Source of the DNA: CAVLCC01 sp963624975
GTDB lineage: Bacteria; Actinomycetota; Coriobacteriia; Coriobacteriales; CADBOM01
Direction: 5' to 3'
Assembly: GCA_963624975.1 (NCBI GenBank)
Contig: CAVFRF010000052.1
Coordinates: 1 to 26,810 of the forward strand
Length of the DNA stretch: 26,810 nucleotides
The translations under genes were made by a program, and so were the position numbers. Every line of letters begins with the position of its first letter. The stretch's first letter is position 1. Below are positions 15,935-23,562 of this stretch, in pieces. The notes beneath the pieces were generated by a model. That model was given only the letters and a program-made list of their open reading frames with translations, had not been told where the DNA came from and searched no databases.

Positions 15935-17233
15935 ATGGCAGTAGAAACCGAAGAGGCAATCAAGGTAGTTGGAGGCAGTCCGATCACGGGCACCGTGCAC
16001 GTGAGGGGAGCCAAGAACTCGGTGCTCAAGCTCATGGCCGCGTCGATCATGGCGCCCGGCCCCTACAGGCTGGTCAACGTGCCCGACATCTCCGACGTGC
16101 ACGTGATGGGGCAGGTCATCGAGACGCTGGGAGCCAGCGTGAGCTTTGGCGAGCACGTGCTCGACATCGACACCACCAACGTCTCGTCGTACGAGACCCC
16201 CTACAAGCTGGTGGCCAAGATGCGTGCCTCCATCTCGGTTCTGGGCCCGCTGATCGCCAGGTTCGGCAAGGCCAAGGTGGCCATGCCGGGCGGCTGCCGC
16301 ATCGGCTCGCGCAAGCTCGACATGCATATCCAGTCGCTCGAGGCGCTGGGAGTGGAGTTCGACTCGGCCCACGGCTTCATCGAGGCCAACGTGCCGAACG
16401 GGCTGCACGGCGCCAACGTGTCGCTGGACTTTCCCTCGGTGGGAGCCACCGAGAACCTGATGATGGCGGCCGTGGTGGCCGACGGCCAGACGGTCATCGA
16501 GAATGCGGCACGCGAGCCCGAGATCTGCGACCTGGCCAACTTCCTGAACGAGATGGGCGCGCACATCAGCGGCATGGGCACCCCCGTGATCGCGATAGAG
16601 GGCACCCGCGACCTGCATCCGGTGCCGGAGCATTCCGTGGTGGGAGACAGGATCGAGGCCGGCACGTTCCTGGTGGCGGGCGCGCTTTGCGGCGGACCCC
16701 TCACGGTCACGGGCGCCGACCCCGACAACCTTCGCCGCGCGCTGGCCGTGCTGGAGCGCATGGGCGTGGACGTGAAGGAGGAAGGCGACTCCATCACGGT
16801 GTTTCGCGATGGCCCCATCAGGCCGTGCGACATCCAGACGCTGCCGCATCCGGGGTTCCCGACCGACCTGCAGGCGCAGTTCATGGTGCTGGCGACCATC
16901 GCCGAGGGCAGCTCGGTGATCACCGAGAACGTGTTCGAGAACCGCTTCATGTTCGCCTCCGAGATCACGAGGATGGGAGCCGACGTGAGGGTCGACGGGC
17001 ATCACGCGATCGTCGATGGCGTGAAGCAGCTGTCGGGCGCGCCCGTACAGTCGAGCGACTTGCGAGGCGGCGCGGCGCTGGTGCTGGCGGGCCTCGTGGC
17101 CGACGGCGAGACCACGGTCTTCCAGATCCAGCACATCGACAGAGGGTACGAGGACTACGTGGGCAAGCTGGCATCGATCGGGGCTAACATCGAGCGCATA
17201 GTGGTGCCCAGCGATTCTGCAAACAGAGGGTAG
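15935..17233 (+). CDS. murA: UDP-N-acetylglucosamine 1-carboxyvinyltransferase
   Basis: MurA catalyses the first committed step of peptidoglycan synthesis, transferring enolpyruvate from PEP to UDP-GlcNAc in the cytosol. The 432-residue product has the expected length and inside-out alpha/beta barrel motifs: GAKNSVLKLMAAS with Lys27-Asn28, the flexible active-site loop AMPGGCRIGSR with the catalytic Cys121 (equivalent to E. coli Cys115) and Arg126, SVGATENLMMAA, and the C-terminal LRGGAALVLAGL and HIDRGYEDYVGKL. The cysteine predicts fosfomycin sensitivity at the target level, because Asp at this position confers resistance. ATG 15935 follows a GGGGGGAG site. The gene lies between a strong terminator and the LCP gene, 168 bases downstream. 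Confidence 0.98.
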   Translation: MAVETEEAIKVVGGSPITGTVHVRGAKNSVLKLMAASIMAPGPYRLVNVPDISDVHVMGQVIETLGASVSFGEHVLDIDTTNVSSYETPYKLVAKMRASISVLGPLIARFGKAKVAMPGGCRIGSRKLDMHIQSLEALGVEFDSAHGFIEANVPNGLHGANVSLDFPSVGATENLMMAAVVADGQTVIENAAREPEICDLANFLNEMGAHISGMGTPVIAIEGTRDLHPVPEHSVVGDRIEAGTFLVAGALCGGPLTVTGADPDNLRRALAVLERMGVDVKEEGDSITVFRDGPIRPCDIQTLPHPGFPTDLQAQFMVLATIAEGSSVITENVFENRFMFASEITRMGADVRVDGHHAIVDGVKQLSGAPVQSSDLRGGAALVLAGLVADGETTVFQIQHIDRGYEDYVGKLASIGANIERIVVPSDSANRG

Positions 17234-17401
17234 GAGAGCGGGCGCAAAACGCTCGAAACTGTGCGCTGGTTGCACCCGATATGCCGCTCACAGCGCAAAT
17301 AAGACCCCTTCATCATGGTGGTTTTCTGTTGAAGCTGCAAAAATCAGGCAGCGAAACGCGAAATATGGCACCATGTTTGGGTCGAAAACTACGAGGTGGT
17401 T

Positions 17402-18880
17402 ATGAGTTCTAGAAGAGCCAACAAAAGCTCGTCTATCAAAAGGGACGCTTACTCGCGTGCCAGCCGTTCGCGCAATTCTTCGCGCGGCAGGACGGGACGC
17501 GATTACTCGCGCAGCCAGATCAGCCATGTGGCGACCGCGTCCGAGCGCAAGGCCGGCGGGTACAGCAGGTCGGTTTCGCGCGACAACTATTCCAACATCC
17601 GCAAGAAGAAGAGAAAGCGCAAGCGCATACTTGTGACCGTCGTGGTCGTGGCGCTGGCGCTCGTGCTGGGCGGCGGCGCTGCGGCGCTGGGCTGGATGGG
17701 CATGGTCAACAGCCAGCTGCAGGGCGGACTTGGCGACCTCGACGACGTGCTGGTTGCCAAGCAGTCGACCGAACCCTACTACATGCTGCTCATGGGCACC
17801 GACGGACGCGAGGCCGACGAGCCCGACAGGACCGACACCATCATCCTCGCGAGAATCGATGCAAAGAACAAGCAGGTCGTGCTCATCTCCATCCCGCGCG
17901 ACACCAGGGTGCAGATCGAGGGACACGGCTATCAGAAGATCAACGCAGCCCATGCATATGGCGGAGCAAAGGGCGCGGTCGAGGCGGTTTCCAACCTCGC
18001 GGGCGTCGAGATTTCGCATTATGCCGAGATAGACTTCAGCGGATTCAAAGGCCTGGTCGACACGCTGGGAGGCGTGGAGGTCGACGTGCCGTTCGCCATC
18101 GACGACTGGGATGCCGGCGGAGAGGTCGATGCCGGACTGCAGGTGCTGGATGGCGAGCACGCCCTCATCTTCTGCAGGTCGCGCAACACCTCCATCGGCG
18201 ACTACCAGAGACAGGCCAACCAGAGGATGTTCCTGCAGGCGCTGGCCTCCAAGGTCCTGCAGGCCGATCCGGCGACGATGCTGGCGGCCGTCAACTCCAT
18301 CGCAGGCGCCGTTTCGACCGACATGAACGTGCAGACCATCGTGGGGCTGGCCAACGAGCTGAGCGGGCTTTCGACCGACAACATCTACACCTATACCGTG
18401 CCTTCGTCTCCGCAGACGATCGACGGCGTGTCCTACGTGGTGGCCGACACCACCGAGTGGCAGAAGATGATGGCCACCATCGATGCCGGCAGCCTGCCCG
18501 ACGAGCAGTCGGAGAGCCTGTCGGGAATCGTGGCCGACGAGTACAAGAACGGCACGTCTTCCGGCTCGTCTAGCAGCACCTCGTCGGTGGATGTGTCGCG
18601 GTCGTCGTATCCGATCACGGTGCGCAACGGCGGCGGCATAGAGGGTTCGGCAAGCTCTGCGGCATCCAAACTGCAAGAGGCCGGATACCAGATCAACGAC
18701 ACCGGCAACACCAACCAGTTCGTGTACGACACCACGCTCGTGGTCTACAACGACGATGCCGACAAGCAGGTGGCCAGCGACATCATCAACGTGCTGGGAA
18801 TGGGACAGGCCGTGGCATCCAACGGGCGCTACTCGTTCGACGGCAAGCTCATGGTGGTCGTGGGATCCGACTGGAAGTAG
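17402..18880 (+). CDS. LytR-CpsA-Psr family protein with LytR_C domain
   Basis: LCP proteins attach lipid-linked glycans such as teichoic acids or capsule to peptidoglycan outside the cell. The 492-residue product has a cytosolic Ser/Arg-rich N-terminus (1-65), a KKKRKRKR stop-transfer cluster and one membrane helix (about 76-99). The LCP domain follows (about 115-270): GTDGREADEPDRTDTII, SIPRDTRV, KINAAHAYGG and CRSRNTSIGDYQRQANQR, including the conserved Asp and Arg residues that hold the polyprenyl pyrophosphate. A Ser-rich linker (about 385-400) leads to a C-terminal LytR_C domain ending at 492. ATG 17402 is preceded by GAGGT. It probably works with the glycosyltransferase/flippase genes in this window, but the glycan is unknown. 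Two terminators follow. Confidence 0.95.
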   Translation: MSSRRANKSSSIKRDAYSRASRSRNSSRGRTGRDYSRSQISHVATASERKAGGYSRSVSRDNYSNIRKKKRKRKRILVTVVVVALALVLGGGAAALGWMGMVNSQLQGGLGDLDDVLVAKQSTEPYYMLLMGTDGREADEPDRTDTIILARIDAKNKQVVLISIPRDTRVQIEGHGYQKINAAHAYGGAKGAVEAVSNLAGVEISHYAEIDFSGFKGLVDTLGGVEVDVPFAIDDWDAGGEVDAGLQVLDGEHALIFCRSRNTSIGDYQRQANQRMFLQALASKVLQADPATMLAAVNSIAGAVSTDMNVQTIVGLANELSGLSTDNIYTYTVPSSPQTIDGVSYVVADTTEWQKMMATIDAGSLPDEQSESLSGIVADEYKNGTSSGSSSSTSSVDVSRSSYPITVRNGGGIEGSASSAASKLQEAGYQINDTGNTNQFVYDTTLVVYNDDADKQVASDIINVLGMGQAVASNGRYSFDGKLMVVVGSDWK

Positions 18881-18903
18881 CGGGCGCAGGCGATGCCGCC
18901 GCT

Positions 18904-18932
18904 TCTCGCCGCTAGCCGCTGGCGAGATTTTT
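18904..18932 (+). terminator. First terminator after LCP gene
   Basis: TCTCGCC-(10 bases)-GGCGAGA is a seven-pair stem followed directly by TTTTT, 24 bases after the LCP stop. Confidence 0.8.
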
Positions 18933-18957
18933 CGCCGCAAAATACATAGTTTCGAGA

Positions 18958-19004
18958 GTGAAACCCGGTTCATATTCTAGTGAACCGGGTTTCACTACAT
19001 TTTT
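18958..19004 (+). terminator. Second, very strong terminator
   Basis: GTGAAACCCGGTTCA (18958-18972) and its perfect complement (18981-18995) surround an eight-base loop and are followed by TACATTTTT. A 15-bp perfect stem is unusually long for a terminator. Together with the preceding one it insulates nhaA from the LCP gene. Confidence 0.9.
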
Positions 19005-19055
19005 GCCCGTTTTTCTAAATTCATTCACCGAAAGCACCCTGTACCTTTAAAGCTC

Positions 19056-19061
19056 TATAAT
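19056..19061 (+). promoter_or_regulatory. Candidate nhaA promoter (-10 TATAAT)
   Basis: A perfect TATAAT lies in an AT-rich stretch immediately after the insulating terminators and about 110 bases before the chosen nhaA start. A -35 at the right distance is poor, so activation by a regulator is possible. Confidence 0.5.
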
Positions 19062-19168
19062 ATAAATGCGTTCAATTTGTTTTTGTTTCGCTGGTTTGGG
19101 GGAATTCAGGCGAAACATTGATTATGGCCGTCTTTTGGAGGGGGATGGCTGGAGAGAAGGTCTGCAAA

Positions 19169-20617
19169 ATGAGCAGCTCTCATGATTCGGGCAGTATCTA
19201 TATAGAGGAAACTGGAAACCGACGCAAACGTTTTGCAAAGCTCCACGAGTTTACGCAGTCGTCTACCAAGGCGGCCGCGATCATGCTCCTAGCTGCAGTG
19301 GTCGCGCTCATAGTGGCCAACACCGGAGCATGCGAATGCTTCAACGCCTTCTGGAACACCGAGGTCTCGATCGGATTCGGGTCGTCGCAGGCGAGCATGT
19401 CGCTTTCGCTCATCATCAACGACATCTTCATGGCGGTGTTCTTCCTGTCGGTGGGTCTCGAGATCAAGTTCGAGATGTCCGTCGGACAGCTTTCCGAGAT
19501 CCGACAGGCCATACTTCCCATCGGCGCCGCATTCGGCGGCGTGACGATGCCCTTGGTGATCTACCTCATCATCAACTCGGGTCATCCCGACACCATCGGC
19601 GGATGGGGCGTTCCCACTGCGACCGACATAGCGTTCGCGCTGGGAGTGCTCTCTCTGCTCGGGTCCAAGGTGCCCTCGGGCGTGAGGGTTTTCCTCAGCA
19701 CGCTCGCCGTGGCCGACGACATCATCGCGATCTTCATCATCGCGATCTTCTACGGGCAGTCCCCGTCGGCGATGTGGCTGCTCATCACCCTCGGCGTCGT
19801 ATTGGTGCTGGCGGCCATGAACAGGCTGCGCATCTACTCGCTGGTGCCGTACCTGCTGGTGGGATGCGTGCTGTGGTACTGCATCTTCATGTCGGGCGTG
19901 CACTCAACCATCTCCGGCGTGGTGCTGGCCTTCGCCATCCCCTCTACCACCGTGGTAAAGGGCGGGCTGTTCGGCAGCTGGTCGGGCAAGAGGGCCAAGG
20001 CGGCTGCGAACTCCTACAGCCCCGGAGCTCCCGTGATGGGTCAGGAAGAGTTCCTCGAGAACGCGGCCAGTCTCGCCAAGGTGTCGCGCGACGCGGTGCC
20101 GCCCGCGGTGAGGCTCGAGCGTGCGCTCAGCCCCTGGGTCAACTTCCTCGTCCTCCCGCTGTTTGCGCTCACCAACGCCAACGTAACGGTAACGTCGCTT
20201 TCGGCCGCCACCATCTTCGAGTGCCCCGTGTTCTACGGCGTGTTCTTCGGCCTGATGGTGGGCAAGCCCCTGGGCATCATGCTGGTGAGCAGGCTCATCG
20301 TGAGGTCGGGCCTGTCGAAGCTTCCCGAAAACGTAACGTGGTCGCATATGATGGGCGCCGCGATGCTGGGCGGTGTGGGCTTTACCATGGCAATCTTCGT
20401 GGCCAATCTCTCGTTCGTGGATCCCACCTTCACCGTGGTGGCCAAGGTCGCCATCTTGATGGGTTCGGCGGCATCGGGAATTCTGGGATGCTCGTTCCTG
20501 TTCCTGCGCTCCAAGGCATCTGCGATCAAGGAAGAGATCCACGACGTGACCGACAAGGCCAAGGCCTCAATGAACGTGAACTCCGGCGACAAGGTGCAGA
20601 CGCACGGCAGCATGTAG
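19169..20617 (+). CDS. nhaA: Na+/H+ antiporter NhaA
   Basis: NhaA expels Na+ or Li+ in exchange for two H+ and acts mainly at alkaline pH. The 482-residue product (from ATG 19169) has about 11-12 membrane helices. Family motifs are clear: FFLSVGLEIKFE in helix two, GWGVPTATDIAFALGVL in the discontinuous helix four, LAVADDIIAIFIIA with the essential Asp-Asp pair (D163/D164 of E. coli), and MLGGVGFTMAIFVANL near the C-terminus. A cytosolic Ser/Ala/Gly-rich loop (about 270-320) and a charged C-terminal tail (about 455-482) lengthen it beyond E. coli NhaA (388 aa). ATG 19169 has GAAGG eight bases upstream; ATG 19145 behind GGAGGGGG is a possible earlier start. It is monocistronic and insulated by terminators upstream. 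Confidence 0.95.
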   Translation: MSSSHDSGSIYIEETGNRRKRFAKLHEFTQSSTKAAAIMLLAAVVALIVANTGACECFNAFWNTEVSIGFGSSQASMSLSLIINDIFMAVFFLSVGLEIKFEMSVGQLSEIRQAILPIGAAFGGVTMPLVIYLIINSGHPDTIGGWGVPTATDIAFALGVLSLLGSKVPSGVRVFLSTLAVADDIIAIFIIAIFYGQSPSAMWLLITLGVVLVLAAMNRLRIYSLVPYLLVGCVLWYCIFMSGVHSTISGVVLAFAIPSTTVVKGGLFGSWSGKRAKAAANSYSPGAPVMGQEEFLENAASLAKVSRDAVPPAVRLERALSPWVNFLVLPLFALTNANVTVTSLSAATIFECPVFYGVFFGLMVGKPLGIMLVSRLIVRSGLSKLPENVTWSHMMGAAMLGGVGFTMAIFVANLSFVDPTFTVVAKVAILMGSAASGILGCSFLFLRSKASAIKEEIHDVTDKAKASMNVNSGDKVQTHGSM

Positions 20618-20669
20618 ATCGCGGGGCTTCCGGCAAGAGCCAGATTGGCCAGATAGCTTAGAGTGGCGG

Positions 20670-20703
20670 GCCGCCAGGTGGATGCGCCGGGCGGCTTGCT
20701 TGG
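20670..20703 (+). terminator. Weak terminator candidate after nhaA
   Basis: GCCGCC (20670-20675) can pair with GGCGGC (20690-20695), followed by TTGCTTGG. The stem is short and the tail is poor, so termination may instead be Rho-dependent. Confidence 0.35.
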
Positions 20704-20766
20704 CTTCAGACGAGCGGTGTTTTCGTGGATATGTTGTGCTCGATGCTCAATTATTCTGCACCGTGA

Positions 20767-20829
20767 TGCTACTATGTGTGCGTAAGCGAAACACGGCGGG
20801 CGCAGCGGCTCGCAGCGGTTTCGCAGCGG
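20767..20829 (+). promoter_or_regulatory. Extended -10 and three phased CGCAGCGG repeats
   Basis: TGC-TACTAT (20767-20775) is an extended -10 element. Downstream, CGCAGCGG occurs at 20801, 20811 and 20822, that is every 10 or 11 bases, on one face of the helix. This is how a multimeric regulator would bind. The site precedes the small membrane protein/P-type ATPase operon, so a metal-responsive repressor is a reasonable guess, not shown. Confidence 0.45.
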
Positions 20830-20895
20830 CTCCTTCCGACTCCGGGGGAGCACGGAATCTTCGAGTATTAGACACGATTTTTCTAGGAGGAAATC

Positions 20896-21237
20896 ATGGC
20901 TTGGTATAAGAATTGCGGAGTTTGGGCTTTCGTTGGCGGAGTGGCAGCTGCATGCACCGGCGCGGCGCTCGCATCGAGCAAGGTTGTGAGGGACGCGGCC
21001 GTCAAGGGCGCGGCAAAGGGCATCCTGGTGGCCGACAGCGCGCAGGCGGCTCTTCAGTCGTTCAAGGACGATGCCGAGGACCTGGCCGCCGATGCCAAGC
21101 TTCAGGCCAAGGAAGAGGCCGCTCGCAAGGCCCGCATCGCCGAGATCGAGGCGAGGGTGCGCAAGCAGGTCGAGGAAGAGCTTGCCGCCGAGGATGCCAA
21201 GGCCGCCGAGGCTGCCGCAGATTCCGAGGCCGAGTAG
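20896..21237 (+). CDS. Small membrane protein, DUF6110/PacL-like partner of the P-type ATPase
   Basis: The 113-residue product starts at ATG 20896 behind AGGAGG. Residues 1-26 form one hydrophobic, Ala/Gly-rich segment (VWAFVGGVAAACTGAALA). Then comes a short amphipathic part and a long charged coiled coil (about 55-113), very rich in Ala, Glu and Lys, ending acidic. This layout, and the position just before a metal P1B-type ATPase, match what I recall of DUF6110 proteins and of the mycobacterial PacL proteins (DUF1490), which stabilise the CtpC-type ATPase in membrane clusters and bind metal. The His-containing metal-binding tail of PacL1 is absent here. A hairpin separates it from the ATPase. 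The assignment rests on layout and context. Confidence 0.75.
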   Translation: MAWYKNCGVWAFVGGVAAACTGAALASSKVVRDAAVKGAAKGILVADSAQAALQSFKDDAEDLAADAKLQAKEEAARKARIAEIEARVRKQVEEELAAEDAKAAEAAADSEAE

Positions 21238-21281
21238 GCCGAAATCCGGCGGGTCATTTCGAATAGGCTAAGACTACACAG

Positions 21282-21305
21282 GCGGCGCTTGATGCGCCGC
21301 ATTTT
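21282..21305 (+). terminator. Intra-operon hairpin before the P-type ATPase
   Basis: GCGGCGC-ttgat-GCGCCGC is a perfect seven-pair GC stem followed by ATTTT. It lies between the small membrane protein and the ATPase, 18 bases before the ATPase start. It looks like a partial terminator that would make the ATPase less abundant than its small partner, or an attenuator. Confidence 0.6.
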
Positions 21306-21323
21306 CATGGACTGGGATACATC

Positions 21324-23405
21324 ATGTTCTACGAGATTGTTCACGAGCAGCCGTGCAGGCTGAGGGTGCGATGCGGCAAGTTCGTTTTCGACGACGACGA
21401 GATGCGCGGCGTCTCGATGGCGCTCATGCAGGTCGAGGGCGTGCATAGCGCAATCGTGAGGCCCGCCAACGGCTCGATTCTCATAGAGCACGACGAGTGC
21501 GCCAAGGCCGACGTGCTCGCGGTGCTCGACGCGCTCGACGTGATGGACCTTCCCAAGTCTAGCGAGGATGCCAAGATCGACACCCTCGCGATCGACAACG
21601 ACTTCTACCTCTCGCTCATGCACACGGTGATAGGCCGCTATGCACGCAAGCTCGTGCTTCCCCCGGTCATACGCCACGCATGGCTTCTGGTGCGGCTCAC
21701 CAAGTACATCGCCAAGGCCATCAGGTGCCTCATGCGCGGCCGCCTGGGAGTCGAGGTGCTCGATGCCACGGCGCTCACGGTGTCGGTGATCGCCAGAGAC
21801 TTCGAGACCGCCAGCTCGGTGATGTTCCTGCTCAAGATATCGGACCTGCTTTCCGACTACACCGAGGCCCGCACGCGCAGCGCGATGCGCGAGAACATGT
21901 CGATCTGTGCCGAGACGGTGTGGGTCGTGGAGGGCAACGTGGAGTACGAGACCCCTATCGCCGACGTGAAGTTGGGCGACCTCGTGAGGGTGCGCATGGG
22001 TTCGCTGGTGCCGCTCGACGGCAAGGTGGTCGACGGCGTGGCCGAGGTCAACGAGGCTTCCATGACGGGCGAGTCGGCGCTGGTGCGCAAGTCGTCCGGG
22101 GCCACCGTGTACGCCGGCACCGTGGTGGACGAGGGCATGATCCTGGTGGAGACCACGGCCGTGGCCGGACAGTCGCGCATCGACCACATAGTGGACATGG
22201 TGGAGAACTCGCAGAACCTCAAGGCTTCGGCGCAGAGCCAGGCCGAGCGCCTGGCGGAGTCGATGGTGCCGGTGAGCTTGAGCGTGTTCGCGGCAGAGCT
22301 GCTGCTCACGCGCAACCTCGCCCGCGCGATGAGCGTGCTGATGGTGGACTACTCGTGCGCTATCAAGCTGGCAGCTCCCGTGGCCGTGATGTCGGCGATG
22401 CGCGAGGCCACGCGCCGCAAGGCCGTGGTGAAGGGAGGCAAGTACCTCGAGGCTCTGGCCAATGCCGACGCCATCGTGTTCGACAAGACCGGCACGCTCA
22501 CCAAGGCCCGCCCCGAGGTGGAGAAGATCCTCACATTCAACGGCAATACCGAGGACGACCTGCTCAAGGTGTCCGCCTGCCTGGAAGAGCACTTCCCGCA
22601 CAGCATGGCCAGGGCCATCGTGCGCACCGCGTCGGAGCGCGGACTTGCTCACCCCAACGAGATGCACGCCGACGTGGAGTACATCGTGTCGCACGGCATC
22701 GCCAGCAGAATCGACGGCAAGCGAGCCTGCATAGGCAGCGCGCACTTCATCTTCGACGACGAGGGCGTGCCCAGGCCCGACGACCTCGAGCGCAGGCTGG
22801 CCGAGGAAGCCAACAGCTATTCCACGGTGTTCCTGGCCATCGAGGGCAAGCTGGAGGGCGTGCTGTGCATTACCGACCCGCTACGCGAAGAATCGGCCAG
22901 GGTGGTCGAGCAGCTGCGCGAAGAAGGCTTCGAGCACATCGTGATGCTCACCGGCGACTCCGAGAACTGCGCGTGCGCAGTGGCCCGCGAGCTGGGCATC
23001 GAGGAGTACCAGTCGCAGGTGCTGCCCGAAGACAAGGCGACTTTCGTGGAGGCGCTCAAGGAGCAGGGGCACACCGTGGTGATGGTGGGCGACGGCATCA
23101 ACGACTCGCCGGCGCTGGCCGCCTCCGACGTTTCGGTGGCGCTTTCCGACGCGAGCGACATCGCCCGCAGCGTGGCCGACGTGTCGGTGGTGGATTCGTC
23201 GCTCGAGGTGCTCATAGACATGCGCCGGCTCTCGCAGAAGCTCATGGGCAGGATCAACAGCTCCTACGGCTTCATCATCACGTTCAACTCGGCTCTCATC
23301 GTGCTGGGGCTGGTGGGGGTGTTGCAGCCTGCCACGGCGGCTCTGCTGCACAACGCGTCAACGGTGGCGCTCACGGCTGCCAACACGAGGCCGCTGCTGG
23401 ATTAG
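21324..23405 (+). CDS. P1B-type heavy-metal ATPase with atypical YSC motif
   Basis: The 693-residue membrane pump has all catalytic blocks of P-type ATPases: MTGES (247-251, actuator), DKTGTLT with phosphorylated Asp387, HP in EEHFPHS (nucleotide site), TGDSEN, and GDGINDSPAL (about 588-597). The N-terminus (1-60) resembles a heavy-metal-associated domain but lacks CxxC, having CRLRVRC instead. In the ion-path helix, where most P1B pumps have Cys-Pro-Cys or Ser-Pro-Cys, it has Tyr343-Ser344-Cys345 (DYSCAIKLAAP), so the usual proline is missing. The first membrane part is also poorly hydrophobic and rich in basic residues. With its small coiled-coil partner this resembles the CtpC-like group, proposed to move manganese or zinc. 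The metal is therefore uncertain. The start at ATG 21324 has only a weak GGGAT site, consistent with low expression after the hairpin. Confidence 0.9.
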   Translation: MFYEIVHEQPCRLRVRCGKFVFDDDEMRGVSMALMQVEGVHSAIVRPANGSILIEHDECAKADVLAVLDALDVMDLPKSSEDAKIDTLAIDNDFYLSLMHTVIGRYARKLVLPPVIRHAWLLVRLTKYIAKAIRCLMRGRLGVEVLDATALTVSVIARDFETASSVMFLLKISDLLSDYTEARTRSAMRENMSICAETVWVVEGNVEYETPIADVKLGDLVRVRMGSLVPLDGKVVDGVAEVNEASMTGESALVRKSSGATVYAGTVVDEGMILVETTAVAGQSRIDHIVDMVENSQNLKASAQSQAERLAESMVPVSLSVFAAELLLTRNLARAMSVLMVDYSCAIKLAAPVAVMSAMREATRRKAVVKGGKYLEALANADAIVFDKTGTLTKARPEVEKILTFNGNTEDDLLKVSACLEEHFPHSMARAIVRTASERGLAHPNEMHADVEYIVSHGIASRIDGKRACIGSAHFIFDDEGVPRPDDLERRLAEEANSYSTVFLAIEGKLEGVLCITDPLREESARVVEQLREEGFEHIVMLTGDSENCACAVARELGIEEYQSQVLPEDKATFVEALKEQGHTVVMVGDGINDSPALAASDVSVALSDASDIARSVADVSVVDSSLEVLIDMRRLSQKLMGRINSSYGFIITFNSALIVLGLVGVLQPATAALLHNASTVALTAANTRPLLD

Positions 23406-23413
23406 CGGGCGAA

Positions 23414-23441
23414 CCCCCGGTGGGCGAATCACCGCCGGGGG
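23414..23441 (+). terminator. Hairpin after the P-type ATPase
   Basis: CCCCCGGTG and CACCGCCGGGGG form a strong stem (one unpaired base run) eleven bases after the ATPase stop. There is no T-run, so it may act as a pause or RNA-stabilising hairpin rather than a true terminator. Confidence 0.45.
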
Positions 23442-23548
23442 AGCCACGGGCGCACCACCGGCAGGGTCGCCTTGCGGACCTTTGCGGACTAAAGGCAACG
23501 TTAGGGAGCGCGCGGCGCGTCCCCGGGGCAATCTCCCACCTCAAGGGC

Positions 23549-23554
23549 TATAAT
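23549..23554 (+). promoter_or_regulatory. -10 TATAAT giving a leaderless start
   Basis: A perfect TATAAT ends eight bases before the ATG at 23563. The predicted first transcribed base is at or within two bases of that ATG, and no ribosome site fits between. The direct repeat TTGCGGAC at 23472 and 23482 lies upstream at ten-base spacing. A -35 element is not clear. Confidence 0.6.
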
Positions 23555-23562
23555 TTGCGATT

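Noticed and set aside
14401..16050. Minus-strand frame of 549 codons across the bactofilin-like gene
   Set aside because: It lies antisense to a gene with a clear signal peptide and membrane helices, and its composition is His/Arg/Asp low complexity.
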